DNA from: UKL13-3 sp040387195
Lineage (GTDB): Bacteria; Bacteroidota; Bacteroidia; UKL13-3
NCBI GenBank assembly: GCA_040387195.1
Contig: JAZKEF010000004.1
Coordinates: forward strand, 62,001 to 126,000
Reading direction: 5' to 3'
Length of the DNA: 64,000 nucleotides
In this document: positions 8,153 to 16,407 of the stretch, piece after piece
Layout: the number at the start of each line of letters is the position of its first letter
How positions within the stretch are numbered: the stretch's first letter is position 1
The notes under the pieces: generated by a model
Seen by the model: the letters and a program-made list of their open reading frames with translations, nothing else
What the model was told of the DNA's origin: nothing
Databases searched by the model: none
Translations under genes and position numbers: made by a program

Positions 8153-9274
8153 TTAGTAGCTATTTAACATCATTGGCATTACCAGCATTAAGATACTTTC
8201 ATTGTCTTCGGCTGTTCCCGGCAATAAAACACCTGCACGGTTAGGTTGGCTCATTTCGAGTCTTACTTCTGTTCCGTCAGCCGAATTGATCATCTCGGCA
8301 AGGTATTTTGAATTGAAACCAATTTCCATGTCCTCTCCTTCGTATTGACATTTCAATTTTTCCTGTGCTTCATTTTCAAAATCGATATCCTCAGCAGATA
8401 CGGTTAATTCGCTTCCTGCAAGCTTCAACCGGATTTGGTGTGTGGTTTTATTGGATGTAATGGATACACGTTTAACCGACATGGCAAAATCGTTACGATC
8501 CATTACCAACTTGTTTGGATTTTCCAATGGAATAACCGCTTTGTAATCCGGATATTTCTCATCAATCAAACGACAAACCAGGGTAACATCCCCGAAAGTG
8601 AAGTGTGCATTTGACTTATTAAAATCAATGGTTACTTCGGTATCATCATTCGGCAATGACGATTTTAATAAGTTGAGGGCCTTTTTAGGCAAGATGAATG
8701 CATCTTCCACACCCGGCTTAATATCCGAACGGTTGAAACGAACCAAACGGTTGGCATCGGTAGCTACAAAAGTGATATCTCCAGCTGTGAGCTGAACAAA
8801 AACACCGGTAAGGTTTAACCTTAACTCATCACTGCTGGTGGCAAATACGGTTTTACTGATTGCTTTTTGCAATACCTTAGCCGGCATGGTGAATTTCTGA
8901 CCACCATCTACTGTCGGGTTTTTAGGAAACTCATCTCCTTTTTGAGCAGTTAGTTTAAAACGACCCGCATCGTATTTAATTTCAACCGCGCCTTTTTCAA
9001 GGTTGATTGAAAATGCCAACGGTTGGTCGGGTAAACTCTTCAACAAATCCAACGTAGTCTTCGAAGGAATGGCAATCGACATATCCTCTTTAGCATCCAC
9101 TTTAATCAATGTAGTCATGGTGGTTTCCAAATCGGTTGACGAAATTTTCAATTCACCATCTTTGATATCAAACAAAAAGTTGTTCAAAATAGGAATGATT
9201 GGTTTCGACACCACTACCCCATCTATCATGGAAAGGTGTTTCAATAAAGTGGTACTGTTTACTATGAATTTCAT
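8153..9274 (-). CDS. dnaN: DNA polymerase III sliding clamp (beta subunit)
   Basis: The 373-residue beta clamp that encircles DNA and tethers polymerase III and repair factors through a hydrophobic pocket. The length is typical (about 365-375) and the three repeated clamp domains follow one another: domain I opens MKFIVNSTTLLKHLSMIDGVV, domain II contains TVFATSSDELRLNLTGVFV, domain III contains RVSITSNKTTHQIRLKL. The C-terminus MLVMPMMLNSY corresponds to the usual pocket-lining PMRL-like end. It stands alone, not next to dnaA or recF, which is common in Bacteroidota. A decayed second copy of its 3' end lies at 3300-3410. Confidence 0.97.
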   Translation of the reverse strand: MKFIVNSTTLLKHLSMIDGVVVSKPIIPILNNFLFDIKDGELKISSTDLETTMTTLIKVDAKEDMSIAIPSKTTLDLLKSLPDQPLAFSINLEKGAVEIKYDAGRFKLTAQKGDEFPKNPTVDGGQKFTMPAKVLQKAISKTVFATSSDELRLNLTGVFVQLTAGDITFVATDANRLVRFNRSDIKPGVEDAFILPKKALNLLKSSLPNDDTEVTIDFNKSNAHFTFGDVTLVCRLIDEKYPDYKAVIPLENPNKLVMDRNDFAMSVKRVSITSNKTTHQIRLKLAGSELTVSAEDIDFENEAQEKLKCQYEGEDMEIGFNSKYLAEMINSADGTEVRLEMSQPNRAGVLLPGTAEDNESILMLVMPMMLNSY

Positions 9275-9426
9275 CTGAATATTATTTCTGCTGTATGGTT
9301 ACGAAAATATAGGCGCAGGCGCTGCATTTAAACACAAGTTATACACAGTTTGGGAAACACTATTGCTCAGATTTTTGCATTTAGTACAGAATCAGGATGC
9401 CGGATACGAGATGTCAGATAGTATGC

Positions 9427-9452
9427 GGTGGTTTCGACTCCGCTCAACCACC
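9427..9452. repeat. Short intergenic repeat with inverted arms GGTGGTT / AACCACC
   Basis: Arms at 9427-9433 and 9446-9452 enclose TCGACTCCGCTC. The outer arms and the adjoining TTTCG are shared with the repeat at 25758-25794, which suggests one dispersed family. It lies in the 265-base gap upstream of dnaN; the rest of that gap shows nothing else. Confidence 0.55.
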
Positions 9453-9539
9453 TCAACCTAATCTCCTGCTTTCCCTTAGCCCTTCTTTCCTAATCCCCCT
9501 GATCCTGCTCCCATCCTCTCAATTCCCAATTCGTCATTC

Positions 9540-10514
9540 TCAATTTCCCCCTTCACTTCTTCCGATCATCCTGCGTTCCTCGAGCAGCCGTTGTTCTTCT
9601 GCTATAGCCTTTTTGCGCTCTTCGGTATTCATCTTTTGGGGCTTCATTCCTGTTAAATCAGGTTGTCCGGCATCTACCCAACAAGTATACCACACCGACC
9701 CTACGGCCAGTATGCTGGCCCGCATCCTGCGTTCCACCTGGTTTCCGAGCATTTGATGATAGGCTTTTGCATACTCTTTGGAATATATTTTCACCTGTGT
9801 TTGTCCTTTTTGTTCGAGGGTATACTTTTGATCGGAAGGATAACCTGCATTGAGTTTACGCTCAAAATCCAACACGGAATCTTTCGCATTAAAACTCCCT
9901 TCACTTGCCTTCCATGCAAGACCCAATACATCCTCCACATAATAGGCTCTTCCCACAAAGAAATCGTAGTTTTCGCTGAACAACTCCGGTAATCTCGACT
10001 CCCAGAAACCATGAATACCTGTTTGTCCGGTAAGTTGTCCGTTGTAATTTTCGGTTGCATGCAGCGGAACGTGAGCATCGGCAATATAATGTCCGATATC
10101 TGCCGAAGCTTTCAGTATCTTATCTACATCTTTTTCCTTAAAGGCTTCTGTGAGGCGGTATTTCATGGTATTGATATGCCACGGCACAATACCATAGGCA
10201 TTCAATGTATCTTCAGTGAATTTTGCTACCGCGTCTTTCCAGTATTTAGGAACTGTATCAATAGGAGCTGTCGTTTCGTAATGATCCAGATCCACATAAT
10301 GTCTGCAGGCCTCTTCCGGAACGGAATACCGTCTTTTATCGGGATCTACTGAATGGTCTGTTATAAACTCAATGTTGTTCTTGTAAAACAATAACAATTT
10401 TTCGGGAAGGGTAAATACAGCAAGGCGATTCACCATCTTGTGTCCGAAAAAACCCCAGGTAAATCCATTTACGGTTCCCAGCAACAGGGTTAAGCATAAG
10501 GCTAAACGTTTCAT
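9540..10514 (-). CDS. Zinc-dependent phospholipase C / S1-P1 nuclease-like secreted protein
   Basis: A 324-residue exported protein. The signal peptide (about 1-18) leaves a mature end near WGFFGHKMVN, where the Trp and His resemble the N-terminal zinc ligands of the phospholipase C/P1 nuclease fold. Further likely ligands are in HYVDLDHYE (about 79-87), HYIADAHVPLHA (about 147-158) and the His of GIHGFWESRL (about 169-178). This pattern of one N-terminal Trp and scattered His/Asp ligands is established for the trinuclear zinc enzymes. Whether it cleaves phospholipid or nucleic acid cannot be told from the sequence. The basic, Glu/Arg-rich C-terminus (EERKKAIAEEQRLLEERRM) is probably helical. 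It is a single gene with its own upstream gap. Confidence 0.8.
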   Translation of the reverse strand: MKRLALCLTLLLGTVNGFTWGFFGHKMVNRLAVFTLPEKLLLFYKNNIEFITDHSVDPDKRRYSVPEEACRHYVDLDHYETTAPIDTVPKYWKDAVAKFTEDTLNAYGIVPWHINTMKYRLTEAFKEKDVDKILKASADIGHYIADAHVPLHATENYNGQLTGQTGIHGFWESRLPELFSENYDFFVGRAYYVEDVLGLAWKASEGSFNAKDSVLDFERKLNAGYPSDQKYTLEQKGQTQVKIYSKEYAKAYHQMLGNQVERRMRASILAVGSVWYTCWVDAGQPDLTGMKPQKMNTEERKKAIAEEQRLLEERRMIGRSEGGN

Positions 10515-10664
10515 ATAGCGAAAATAAGAGAAGTTACATTACCATTAAGTAAATTTTATGCTCTGAAAATCAACTTAATGTATTTACATGACCCAAAACA
10601 GACCATTTGGGTAAACTTATCGGCACGATTGTTTCGTATACACTATATAAACAACCAAACCATT

Positions 10665-10748
10665 ATGAAAACGATAACCTTTTCCTGGCCAATGCTAACA
10701 TTCAGAATGCTGTTATTGGCAACCATTTTAGTAGTGGCAATCAGTTAA
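10665..10748 (+). CDS. Candidate tiny hydrophobic peptide gene (27 residues)
   Basis: ATG at 10665 opens a 27-codon frame (MKTITFSWPMLTF, then RMLLLATILVVAIS) closed by TAA, and a perfect 13-base-stem terminator starts 23 bases later. The peptide would be a short lead plus one transmembrane helix. The surrounding 417-base gap has no other gene, so a transcript ending at the terminator needs an explanation: this peptide, a small RNA, or both. No clear Shine-Dalgarno site or -7 box was found, and the peptide is not a family I recognise. Small membrane peptides or type I toxin-like peptides are possible but unproven. Confidence 0.35.
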   Translation: MKTITFSWPMLTFRMLLLATILVVAIS

Positions 10749-10771
10749 TTCATACCTTATCTAATTATTAT

Positions 10772-10809
10772 CCTGTTATGTTTACAACTAAACATAACAG
10801 GATTTTTTT
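10772..10809 (+). terminator. Strong intrinsic terminator
   Basis: Perfect 13-base arms (10772-10784 CCTGTTATGTTTA and 10789-10801) with a CAAC loop, then A and seven T residues at 10803-10809. It ends a forward transcript lying within 10515-10771, where only the 27-codon frame is seen. Confidence 0.88.
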
Positions 10810-10931
10810 GCCCTAAATTCGGTTAAAGAGGCTCATCTGAGCAGAACCTTTCCTGACGACCGTCATCATTTTGCCCGATGCATATCATAATTTAAGCGTA
10901 TCCTGTTAATTACCTTCGATGACATGAAAGG

Positions 10932-11261
10932 ATGCGCGTACAGAATCTAATATGTACCATAAACAGTATAACACCAATGTATCTGGAACAACTCATTAAG
11001 GGAAAAAGAGGAACGCTGATAGACGTAAGGTCGCGTACTGAATATAATGACGGGCATGTTACTTGGTCCATTAACATTCCGTTAAATGAAATACCCGATA
11101 ATTTTGATGAGCTCAAACTACTTCCTCTTCCTATTATACTATGCTGCACATCGGGAAACCGCAGCGGACAGGCAGTTAAATTCCTCTCCAACCATGGGAT
11201 TGAATGCGTGAATGCAGGAAGTTGGATGGATGTAATGTACATTGAATTATTAACGCTCTAG
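10932..11261 (+). CDS. Single-domain rhodanese-like protein
   Basis: A 109-residue cytosolic sulfurtransferase-type protein. The rhodanese fold is covered in full: SITPMYLEQLIKGKRGTLID at the start, DVRSRTEYNDGHV with the acidic/His motif (about 32-44), NIPLNEIP, and the active-site loop CCTSGNRSGQA (about 72-82), in which the Cys before TSGNRS is the expected persulfide carrier. The following SNHGIECVNAGSW is typical of the C-terminal part. The start at 10932 keeps the first strand; the internal ATG at 10977 would cut it. It stands alone in a convergent position with the PhoR-like kinase. Its sulfur acceptor is unknown. Confidence 0.88.
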   Translation: MRVQNLICTINSITPMYLEQLIKGKRGTLIDVRSRTEYNDGHVTWSINIPLNEIPDNFDELKLLPLPIILCCTSGNRSGQAVKFLSNHGIECVNAGSWMDVMYIELLTL

Positions 11262-11310
11262 AACATCTTCAGTGAGCAAAAACCTCTATTCATAAATACA
11301 TTGCTGTAGT

Positions 11311-12363
11311 CTAATTCCCGGAAGCTTTCTTGAGGGTAAACCCAAAAGTTGTACCTTGCCCTATCTGACTGCGTACATTAATGGATTGGTTGTGTGCTTC
11401 GATAATGTGTTTAACGATTGCCAGTCCAAGGCCTGTTCCTCCCGGACCACTTTCGCGGGCGCGGCTTTTATCTACCCGGTAAAACCGTTCGAATATGCGT
11501 GGTAAATGTTCCTGATCAATACCATCGCCATTGTCGCCAATTTCGATGAGTATGTTTTCGTCCATATCATAGTAGCCAGCTGTGGTCATTCCAAACTCTT
11601 TACCATACTTAATGGAGTTGAGTACCAGGTTAACCAGTACCTGTCGGATGCGGTACCTGTCGGCCATTACATAAAATGGTTTATTGCAACCTTCCTTGAT
11701 GATGAGTGAAATCCCTCGCTCTTTGGCTCGTACTTCCAATTGCTCGTAAATATCTTTCAACAGTGCATTGACATCAAACCGTTCGGGCTCCATAATCAAC
11801 TCACCGGATTCGAGCTGTGAGATGGCCAATAGATCTGCAACAAGATCAGAAAGCCTGTCGGCACTTTTAGCGGCTTTTTGCAAAAACCGGACATTTACCT
11901 GCGGATCATCAATAGCACCGTCAATCAAGGTGTGGATGTATCCCTGGATATTAAAGATCGGGGTCTTTAACTCATGGGAAACATTCCCTAAAAATTCCTT
12001 TCTGAATTCAGCGAGTTTCTTCAACTCATCCATTTGCTCTTTCTGATCCCTGGCCCAATTGATCACCTCCTTGTTCATATTCATGATAGGATCAGTTTTC
12101 CAATCGAAGTTGCTCAGTTTGGCATCATACTTTTGGGTTTTGAGGCTGTGAATGGTTTTGTAAATGAGTTTTATTTTTTTATAAATAAAATACTCAAGTG
12201 CGTAAAAAAACAAACCGAAGGAAAACAGCAGGGTAACGAGACCGGCCCAAAGTGCATGCTCGGTATTAAAATCTTCAATAAACCATGTAAGCCCCATAAC
12301 AAACAGTGACAGCAAACTTGCAATAATCAGCGCAATGGTGGCGGGTTTCGGGTTTCTAATCAT
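11311..12363 (-). CDS. PhoR-like sensor histidine kinase
   Basis: A 350-residue membrane kinase with two N-terminal helices (about 8-28 and 38-60) and almost no periplasmic loop, followed by a linker and the dimerisation/phosphotransfer motif FLGNVSHELKTPIFNIQGY with His130. The ATPase domain shows the N box NLVLNSIKYG, the G1 box IGDNGDGID, the F box FERFYRVDKSR and the G2 box GGTGLGLAIVKH. It overlaps the upstream regulator gene by four bases (ATGA-type), so the two are a co-translated pair. The lack of an outer sensory domain suggests sensing within the membrane or through a partner protein, as in PhoR. Confidence 0.94.
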   Translation of the reverse strand: MIRNPKPATIALIIASLLSLFVMGLTWFIEDFNTEHALWAGLVTLLFSFGLFFYALEYFIYKKIKLIYKTIHSLKTQKYDAKLSNFDWKTDPIMNMNKEVINWARDQKEQMDELKKLAEFRKEFLGNVSHELKTPIFNIQGYIHTLIDGAIDDPQVNVRFLQKAAKSADRLSDLVADLLAISQLESGELIMEPERFDVNALLKDIYEQLEVRAKERGISLIIKEGCNKPFYVMADRYRIRQVLVNLVLNSIKYGKEFGMTTAGYYDMDENILIEIGDNGDGIDQEHLPRIFERFYRVDKSRARESGPGGTGLGLAIVKHIIEAHNQSINVRSQIGQGTTFGFTLKKASGN

Positions 12364-13037
12364 AGTTCAAATTTGTACCCAACTCCTTTAACGGTTCCGA
12401 TATATGCGTCTCCCAGTTTTTCGCGCAACTTGCGAATATGAACGTCAATGGTTCTATCTACAACAAGCACTTCATCTCCCCAAACTTTTTCCAGGATAAA
12501 TTCGCGTGTGAATACCTTTCCTGGTTTTCCGGCAAGTAAAAACAACAATTCAAACTCTTTACGTGCCAACTGGATTTTTTGATCTCCACGGTACACTAAA
12601 AATGTTTCCCGGTCTACAATCAAATCACCAACGGTTAGTTTAACTTCTGCAACATCTTTATTTTTTCTGCGTAAAATAGCACTGATACGACTCACCAGTA
12701 CACGTGGCTTAATAGGCTTGGCTATGTAATCATCAGCTCCGGCATTAAATCCGGCTATTTCCGAATACTCTTCTGAGCGGGCGGTTAGAAACACGATGAA
12801 CGTTTGGTCAAAATTGGAATCTGCCTTCATTATTTTACAGGCCTCAATGCCATCCATTACCGGCATCATCACATCAAGCAAAATCAAATCCGGCTTAATC
12901 TTTTTTCCAATATCAATCGCTTCCTGTCCATTATGCGCTAAGTGAACCTCGTATCCTTCTTTTTTGAGATTGTACTGGATGAATTCTAAAATATCATTTT
13001 CATCGTCAACCACGAGAACTTTAAAGGGATTTTCCAT
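12360..13037 (-). CDS. OmpR/PhoB-family response regulator
   Basis: The DNA-binding partner of the kinase at 11311-12363. Counting from the ATG at 13037 it has 225 residues. The receiver domain (about 6-120) has the acidic pair in VVDDEND, phosphoacceptor Asp55 in LILLDVMMPVMDG, and the switch Lys in YIAKPIKP. The winged-helix domain (about 130-225) shows ARKEFELLFLLAGKPGKVFT and VWGDEVLVVDRTIDVHIRKL. An upstream in-frame ATG at 13058 would add seven residues; the inner start is preferred because AAAAAAGAAGAC precedes it and because it matches the usual length. The target genes are unknown; phosphate is the guess from the family only. Confidence 0.93.
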   Translation of the reverse strand: MENPFKVLVVDDENDILEFIQYNLKKEGYEVHLAHNGQEAIDIGKKIKPDLILLDVMMPVMDGIEACKIMKADSNFDQTFIVFLTARSEEYSEIAGFNAGADDYIAKPIKPRVLVSRISAILRRKNKDVAEVKLTVGDLIVDRETFLVYRGDQKIQLARKEFELLFLLAGKPGKVFTREFILEKVWGDEVLVVDRTIDVHIRKLREKLGDAYIGTVKGVGYKFEL

Positions 13038-13141
13038 GTCTTCTTTTTTCTGTAACATTCGCTTAACGCTATCATTTCAATATTAACGAATGTTTAACAA
13101 ATTGTTAAGACCCTTCAGGATTTTTATTATTCCCGGGGCAT

Positions 13142-13178
13142 AAAAAAACCTCCATACTGTCATCAATATGGAGGTTTT
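13142..13178 (-). terminator. Terminator of the TlpA-like gene
   Basis: Twelve-base arms AAAACCTCCATA (13145-13156) and TATGGAGGTTTT (13167-13178), flanked by A7 that reads as T7 on the minus strand. It sits 22 bases past the stop of the gene at 13200. Confidence 0.88.
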
Positions 13179-13199
13179 GGAACAAAACAGACTATTTGC

Positions 13200-14324
13200 C
13201 TAAGGCATCAGCTCTGCAAGTTTCTTTTCAAGATCCGCACCTCTAAGGTTTTTGGCGATTATTTTTCCTTCTTTATCAAGCAACACGGTAAATGGAATGG
13301 ATTCGATATTGTAAGCAGGAACAACAGAGGCATTCCATTTTTTCAGGTCACTTACATGTGTCCATAACAGTTTATCATCATTAATGGCTTTCACCCATGC
13401 ATCTTTATTGTCATCCAGCGATACGCTGAATACATCAAAACCTTTTGTTTTAAAGCGATTGTACATACGCACCACGTTAGGGTTTTCCATTCGGCATGGT
13501 TTACACCAGCTTGCCCAAAAATCCACGAGTACATATTTTCCTCGCAGGGAAGAGAGTGCTATCGATTTTCCAAACGGATCTGCCAGCACAATATCGGGAG
13601 CGGTTTCGCCAATAGCCGTTTTACGAAGTGTTTCCACCCGTTTGTGGTGTTCGCGTGCATATTTGGAATTGCTGAACAATGTATAAAACTGTTTATCTAC
13701 TTTATCAAAAAACGGAAAATCTGCTTCGGCTGTAAGGAAGTTGGTTGCAAAATAGGCTGCGATACTTGGCTTGCCAAAAAACACAAATCCTTGAATTTCC
13801 TGTTTTCGGCCATTCATAATAGAGTCGTACTCTACTCGTATTTGTTGTTGGGTTGCCGCGTTCGGTACAGTAGTATTGTATTGAGCATACTTTGCTTCCA
13901 GGCTGCGCAATCCCTGCATATACTTGTTATTCACTTCAAGCAGTTTCCTGAGTTGCTCGGTATCTTCCGATCCTTTCACTCCAAACTGATCTGGAGTATT
14001 GGCATCAATGCTCAATGCCATATCGGTTAAGGAATCCACCACCATCAACACAGCTCCTTTCGGAAAGTTAATCATCGCAAATGTTTTCTCGCTCACTTTG
14101 CCATTAAACTCAAATGAGCCATCTGATGCAACTGTTGCAGTATCCAGTAAAATCAACCCTTTCGGAGTTAACTCATTTAAGGTAATTGTTTTTTCAGTGC
14201 TATTGGTAATCTTTCCCTTGATTACAAATCCACCCTTGGTTGCGGCATCGCTGCCACATGAAATGAATACCAGCATAGCAAGAACTGCAATGCATGATGA
14301 GGTTATTTTTTTTAGTCTGTTCAT
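13200..14324 (-). CDS. TlpA/ResA-like thiol-disulfide oxidoreductase lipoprotein with DUF4369-like N-terminal domain
   Basis: A 374-residue envelope protein counted from the ATG at 14324, chosen because it puts a lipoprotein signal at the N-terminus (AMLVFISC, Cys23); a frame opening eight codons earlier would bury it. Residues about 30-130 look like the DUF4369 domain that often precedes TlpA-like domains in Bacteroidota (GKITNSTEKTITLNEL). About 240-374 form a thioredoxin fold (GETAPDIVLADPFG, VLVDFWASWCKPCRMENPNV) with the redox pair Cys274 and Cys277 and the cis-Pro in SIPFTVLLD. It probably keeps periplasmic cysteines reduced; the substrate is unknown. The gene has its own terminator. 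Confidence 0.9.
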   Translation of the reverse strand: MNRLKKITSSCIAVLAMLVFISCGSDAATKGGFVIKGKITNSTEKTITLNELTPKGLILLDTATVASDGSFEFNGKVSEKTFAMINFPKGAVLMVVDSLTDMALSIDANTPDQFGVKGSEDTEQLRKLLEVNNKYMQGLRSLEAKYAQYNTTVPNAATQQQIRVEYDSIMNGRKQEIQGFVFFGKPSIAAYFATNFLTAEADFPFFDKVDKQFYTLFSNSKYAREHHKRVETLRKTAIGETAPDIVLADPFGKSIALSSLRGKYVLVDFWASWCKPCRMENPNVVRMYNRFKTKGFDVFSVSLDDNKDAWVKAINDDKLLWTHVSDLKKWNASVVPAYNIESIPFTVLLDKEGKIIAKNLRGADLEKKLAELMP

Positions 14325-14408
14325 ATGTTTGAATTGGATGTTGGCCATTAGCTTTTGGCTGTTAGCTATTTCCTAATTATTTGAATTTCTAATTCCTTTA
14401 TCTCTCCA

Positions 14409-15866
14409 TTAACTTTTATCCAACGTTTCCATCACCATTTTATTGGCAATTTTTGGATCGGCTTTCCCTTTGCTGAGTTTCATTACTTCGCCCATAAACA
14501 ACCCTACAAGTGACGTTTTACCCGCTTTGTATTCCACCACTTTTTCGGGAAACTTGGCTATGGCTTCATCAATCCATTTTTGCAACTCACCACTATCGCT
14601 TTGCTGCATCAGGTTTAACGATTCGGCTATTGCCAATACAGGTTGTTGCGGTGCCGCTATCATTGCCGGAAATACTTTTTGAGAAGCTGCTGAGTTCGAT
14701 ATTTTTCCTCCATCAACCAATGCAATTACTTCGGCAATTTTTTCAGGACCTAAAACGAAATCAACAATATCTACTGCCTGATCATTGAGGTATCCACGAA
14801 TATGAACCATTACCCAATTGGCAGCAGCCTTGTAATTTTGCGTATGTGCTAAAATGGACTCAAAATATTGCGCGGTTTCTTTATTATCGGTTAATACACT
14901 TGCGTCATATTCATTCAAACCGTATGTATTGGTAAACTTAGCATGCAACTCTTTGGGCAAAACCGGCATTTGCGATTTTACTTCCGTAACAAAAGCATCA
15001 GTAATATGCAAAGGTGGCAAATCCGGTTCAGGGAAGTAACGGTAATCGCTGGCACCTTCTTTGGTTCGCATTACCATGGTATCCCCCTTCAATGCATTAA
15101 ATGTGCGTGTTTCCTGGTATATTTTTTCCCCTTTTTCAATGGCCTCAATCTGACGTTTGATTTCATAATCGATTGCACGCTGTACGTTACTGATAGAGTT
15201 CATATTTTTCACTTCCACCTTCACCCCAAATGCTGCTGCCCCTTTTAAACGTACCGATACGTTGGCATCACATCGCATGGATCCTTCCTCCATGTTTCCG
15301 TCACAAATACCCAAATACCGAACCAGTTTTCTGATTTCGGTTAAATACTGGTATGCTTCCTCTCCGCTACGTATATCAGGCTCCGATACCATTTCTACCA
15401 ACGGTACACCTGCACGGTTGTAATCAATCAACGTATCATACAAATCCTGATCATGCATACTTTTTCCGGTATCCTCTTCCATGTGGATACGCGTTAAACC
15501 GATCCGCTTTTCTGTTCCATCCTTCAGTTTGATATCTATATGTCCACCCTTACAAATAGGAGTTGAATCCTGAGAGATTTGATAACCTTTTGGCAAATCT
15601 GCATAAAAGTAATTTTTGCGGGCATAGTAGTTGAACTCGGCAATATCACAACTGCAGGCAACACCCAATTTTACTGCATACTTTACCGCTTCTTTATTGT
15701 GTACCGGCAAGGTTCCTGGATGGCCAAGACTTACAGGGCCTACCAACGTATTTGGCAATGCTCCGTATTCATTTCCATCACTGCAATATGCTTTACTTTT
15801 GGTAAGCATTTGTGCGTGTACCTCCAAACCAATTACCGGTTCATATTTAGTATAATCTATTTCCAT
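14409..15866 (-). CDS. gatB: Aspartyl/glutamyl-tRNA(Asn/Gln) amidotransferase subunit B
   Basis: The 485-residue GatB subunit of the GatCAB complex, which converts misacylated Glu-tRNA(Gln) (and Asp-tRNA(Asn)) to the correct amide form. Family signatures run the whole length: EPVIGLEVHAQ at the start, YSDGNEYG/ GHPGTLPV region, YFYADLPKGYQISQ, DTGKSMH, DYNRAGVPLVEMVSEPD, MRCDANVSVR, EVKNMNSI, and the YqeY-like tail domain (about 335-485) that binds the tRNA. The length matches the family. gatA and gatC are not in the window, so the complex is encoded at separate loci. It is divergent from the Mpo1-like gene. Confidence 0.97.
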   Translation of the reverse strand: MEIDYTKYEPVIGLEVHAQMLTKSKAYCSDGNEYGALPNTLVGPVSLGHPGTLPVHNKEAVKYAVKLGVACSCDIAEFNYYARKNYFYADLPKGYQISQDSTPICKGGHIDIKLKDGTEKRIGLTRIHMEEDTGKSMHDQDLYDTLIDYNRAGVPLVEMVSEPDIRSGEEAYQYLTEIRKLVRYLGICDGNMEEGSMRCDANVSVRLKGAAAFGVKVEVKNMNSISNVQRAIDYEIKRQIEAIEKGEKIYQETRTFNALKGDTMVMRTKEGASDYRYFPEPDLPPLHITDAFVTEVKSQMPVLPKELHAKFTNTYGLNEYDASVLTDNKETAQYFESILAHTQNYKAAANWVMVHIRGYLNDQAVDIVDFVLGPEKIAEVIALVDGGKISNSAASQKVFPAMIAAPQQPVLAIAESLNLMQQSDSGELQKWIDEAIAKFPEKVVEYKAGKTSLVGLFMGEVMKLSKGKADPKIANKMVMETLDKS

Positions 15867-15900
15867 AAATAAGGTGGCGAATTTACAAGAAATATTGAGT

Positions 15901-15908
15901 TATATTTG
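15901..15908 (+). promoter_or_regulatory. Candidate -7 box TATATTTG
   Basis: An exact match to the Bacteroidota -7 consensus TAnnTTTG, 20 bases before the start of the Mpo1-like gene. No good TTTG -33 element is visible, so confidence is moderate. Confidence 0.5.
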
Positions 15909-15928
15909 GTAAAAGTAAATCAAAATTT

Positions 15929-16387
15929 ATGGCCCAAAGAACACTGAAACAATGGTTTGACGAATATGGTGAAAGTCACCGCAATAAAACCAATAAACTC
16001 ATCCACTGGATTTGTGTACCCAGCATCTTCTTCAGTGTAGTATGCCTGCTTTACCTTGTACCTGTTGCCGGCTCTCTCAATCTGGCTAGCATCTCCATGA
16101 TGTTTGCCACTTTTTTTTATATCCGCCTTTCATCACGACTCGCAGCAGGATTGCTTTTATTTTACCTCTTGTGTTACATGGGTGCATATATGCTCAGTAC
16201 TTTATCAACACCCTTATGGAAAATTGCCTTAACTATTTTTGCTTTAGCTTGGATCGGACAGTTTTTGGGCCACAAAATAGAAGGTAAAAAACCCTCCTTT
16301 TTAAAAGACATCCAGTTCCTGTTGATTGGTCCGGCCTGGTTGTTAGGGTTTGTTTACCAAAAAATGGGTATATCACTTAGGGGTTAG
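15929..16387 (+). CDS. Mpo1-like (DUF962) membrane protein
   Basis: A 152-residue membrane protein of the DUF962 family, whose yeast member Mpo1 is an iron-dependent dioxygenase acting on 2-hydroxy fatty acids. The N-terminal motif LKQWFDEYGESHRNKTNKLI holds the conserved His (about 18), and a second motif WIGQFLGHKIEGKKPS (about 108-123) holds another conserved His. Four hydrophobic segments fill the space between and after. Bacterial members are poorly studied; in Bacteroidota, which make sphingolipids and hydroxy fatty acids, a similar lipid alpha-oxidation role is a reasonable inference. A -7-like box lies 20 bases upstream, and the OmpA gene follows after about 20 bases. Confidence 0.88.
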   Translation: MAQRTLKQWFDEYGESHRNKTNKLIHWICVPSIFFSVVCLLYLVPVAGSLNLASISMMFATFFYIRLSSRLAAGLLLFYLLCYMGAYMLSTLSTPLWKIALTIFALAWIGQFLGHKIEGKKPSFLKDIQFLLIGPAWLLGFVYQKMGISLRG

Positions 16388-16407
16388 ATACAGTCACATT
16401 GCACCTT

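Noticed and set aside
7963..8244. Forward 93-codon frame
   Set aside because: It crosses the dnaN terminator and overlaps dnaN in antisense.
10607..10816. 69-codon forward frame
   Set aside because: It reads through the strong terminator stem at 10772-10809, so a full-length product is unlikely; the 27-codon frame inside the same region fits the terminator better.
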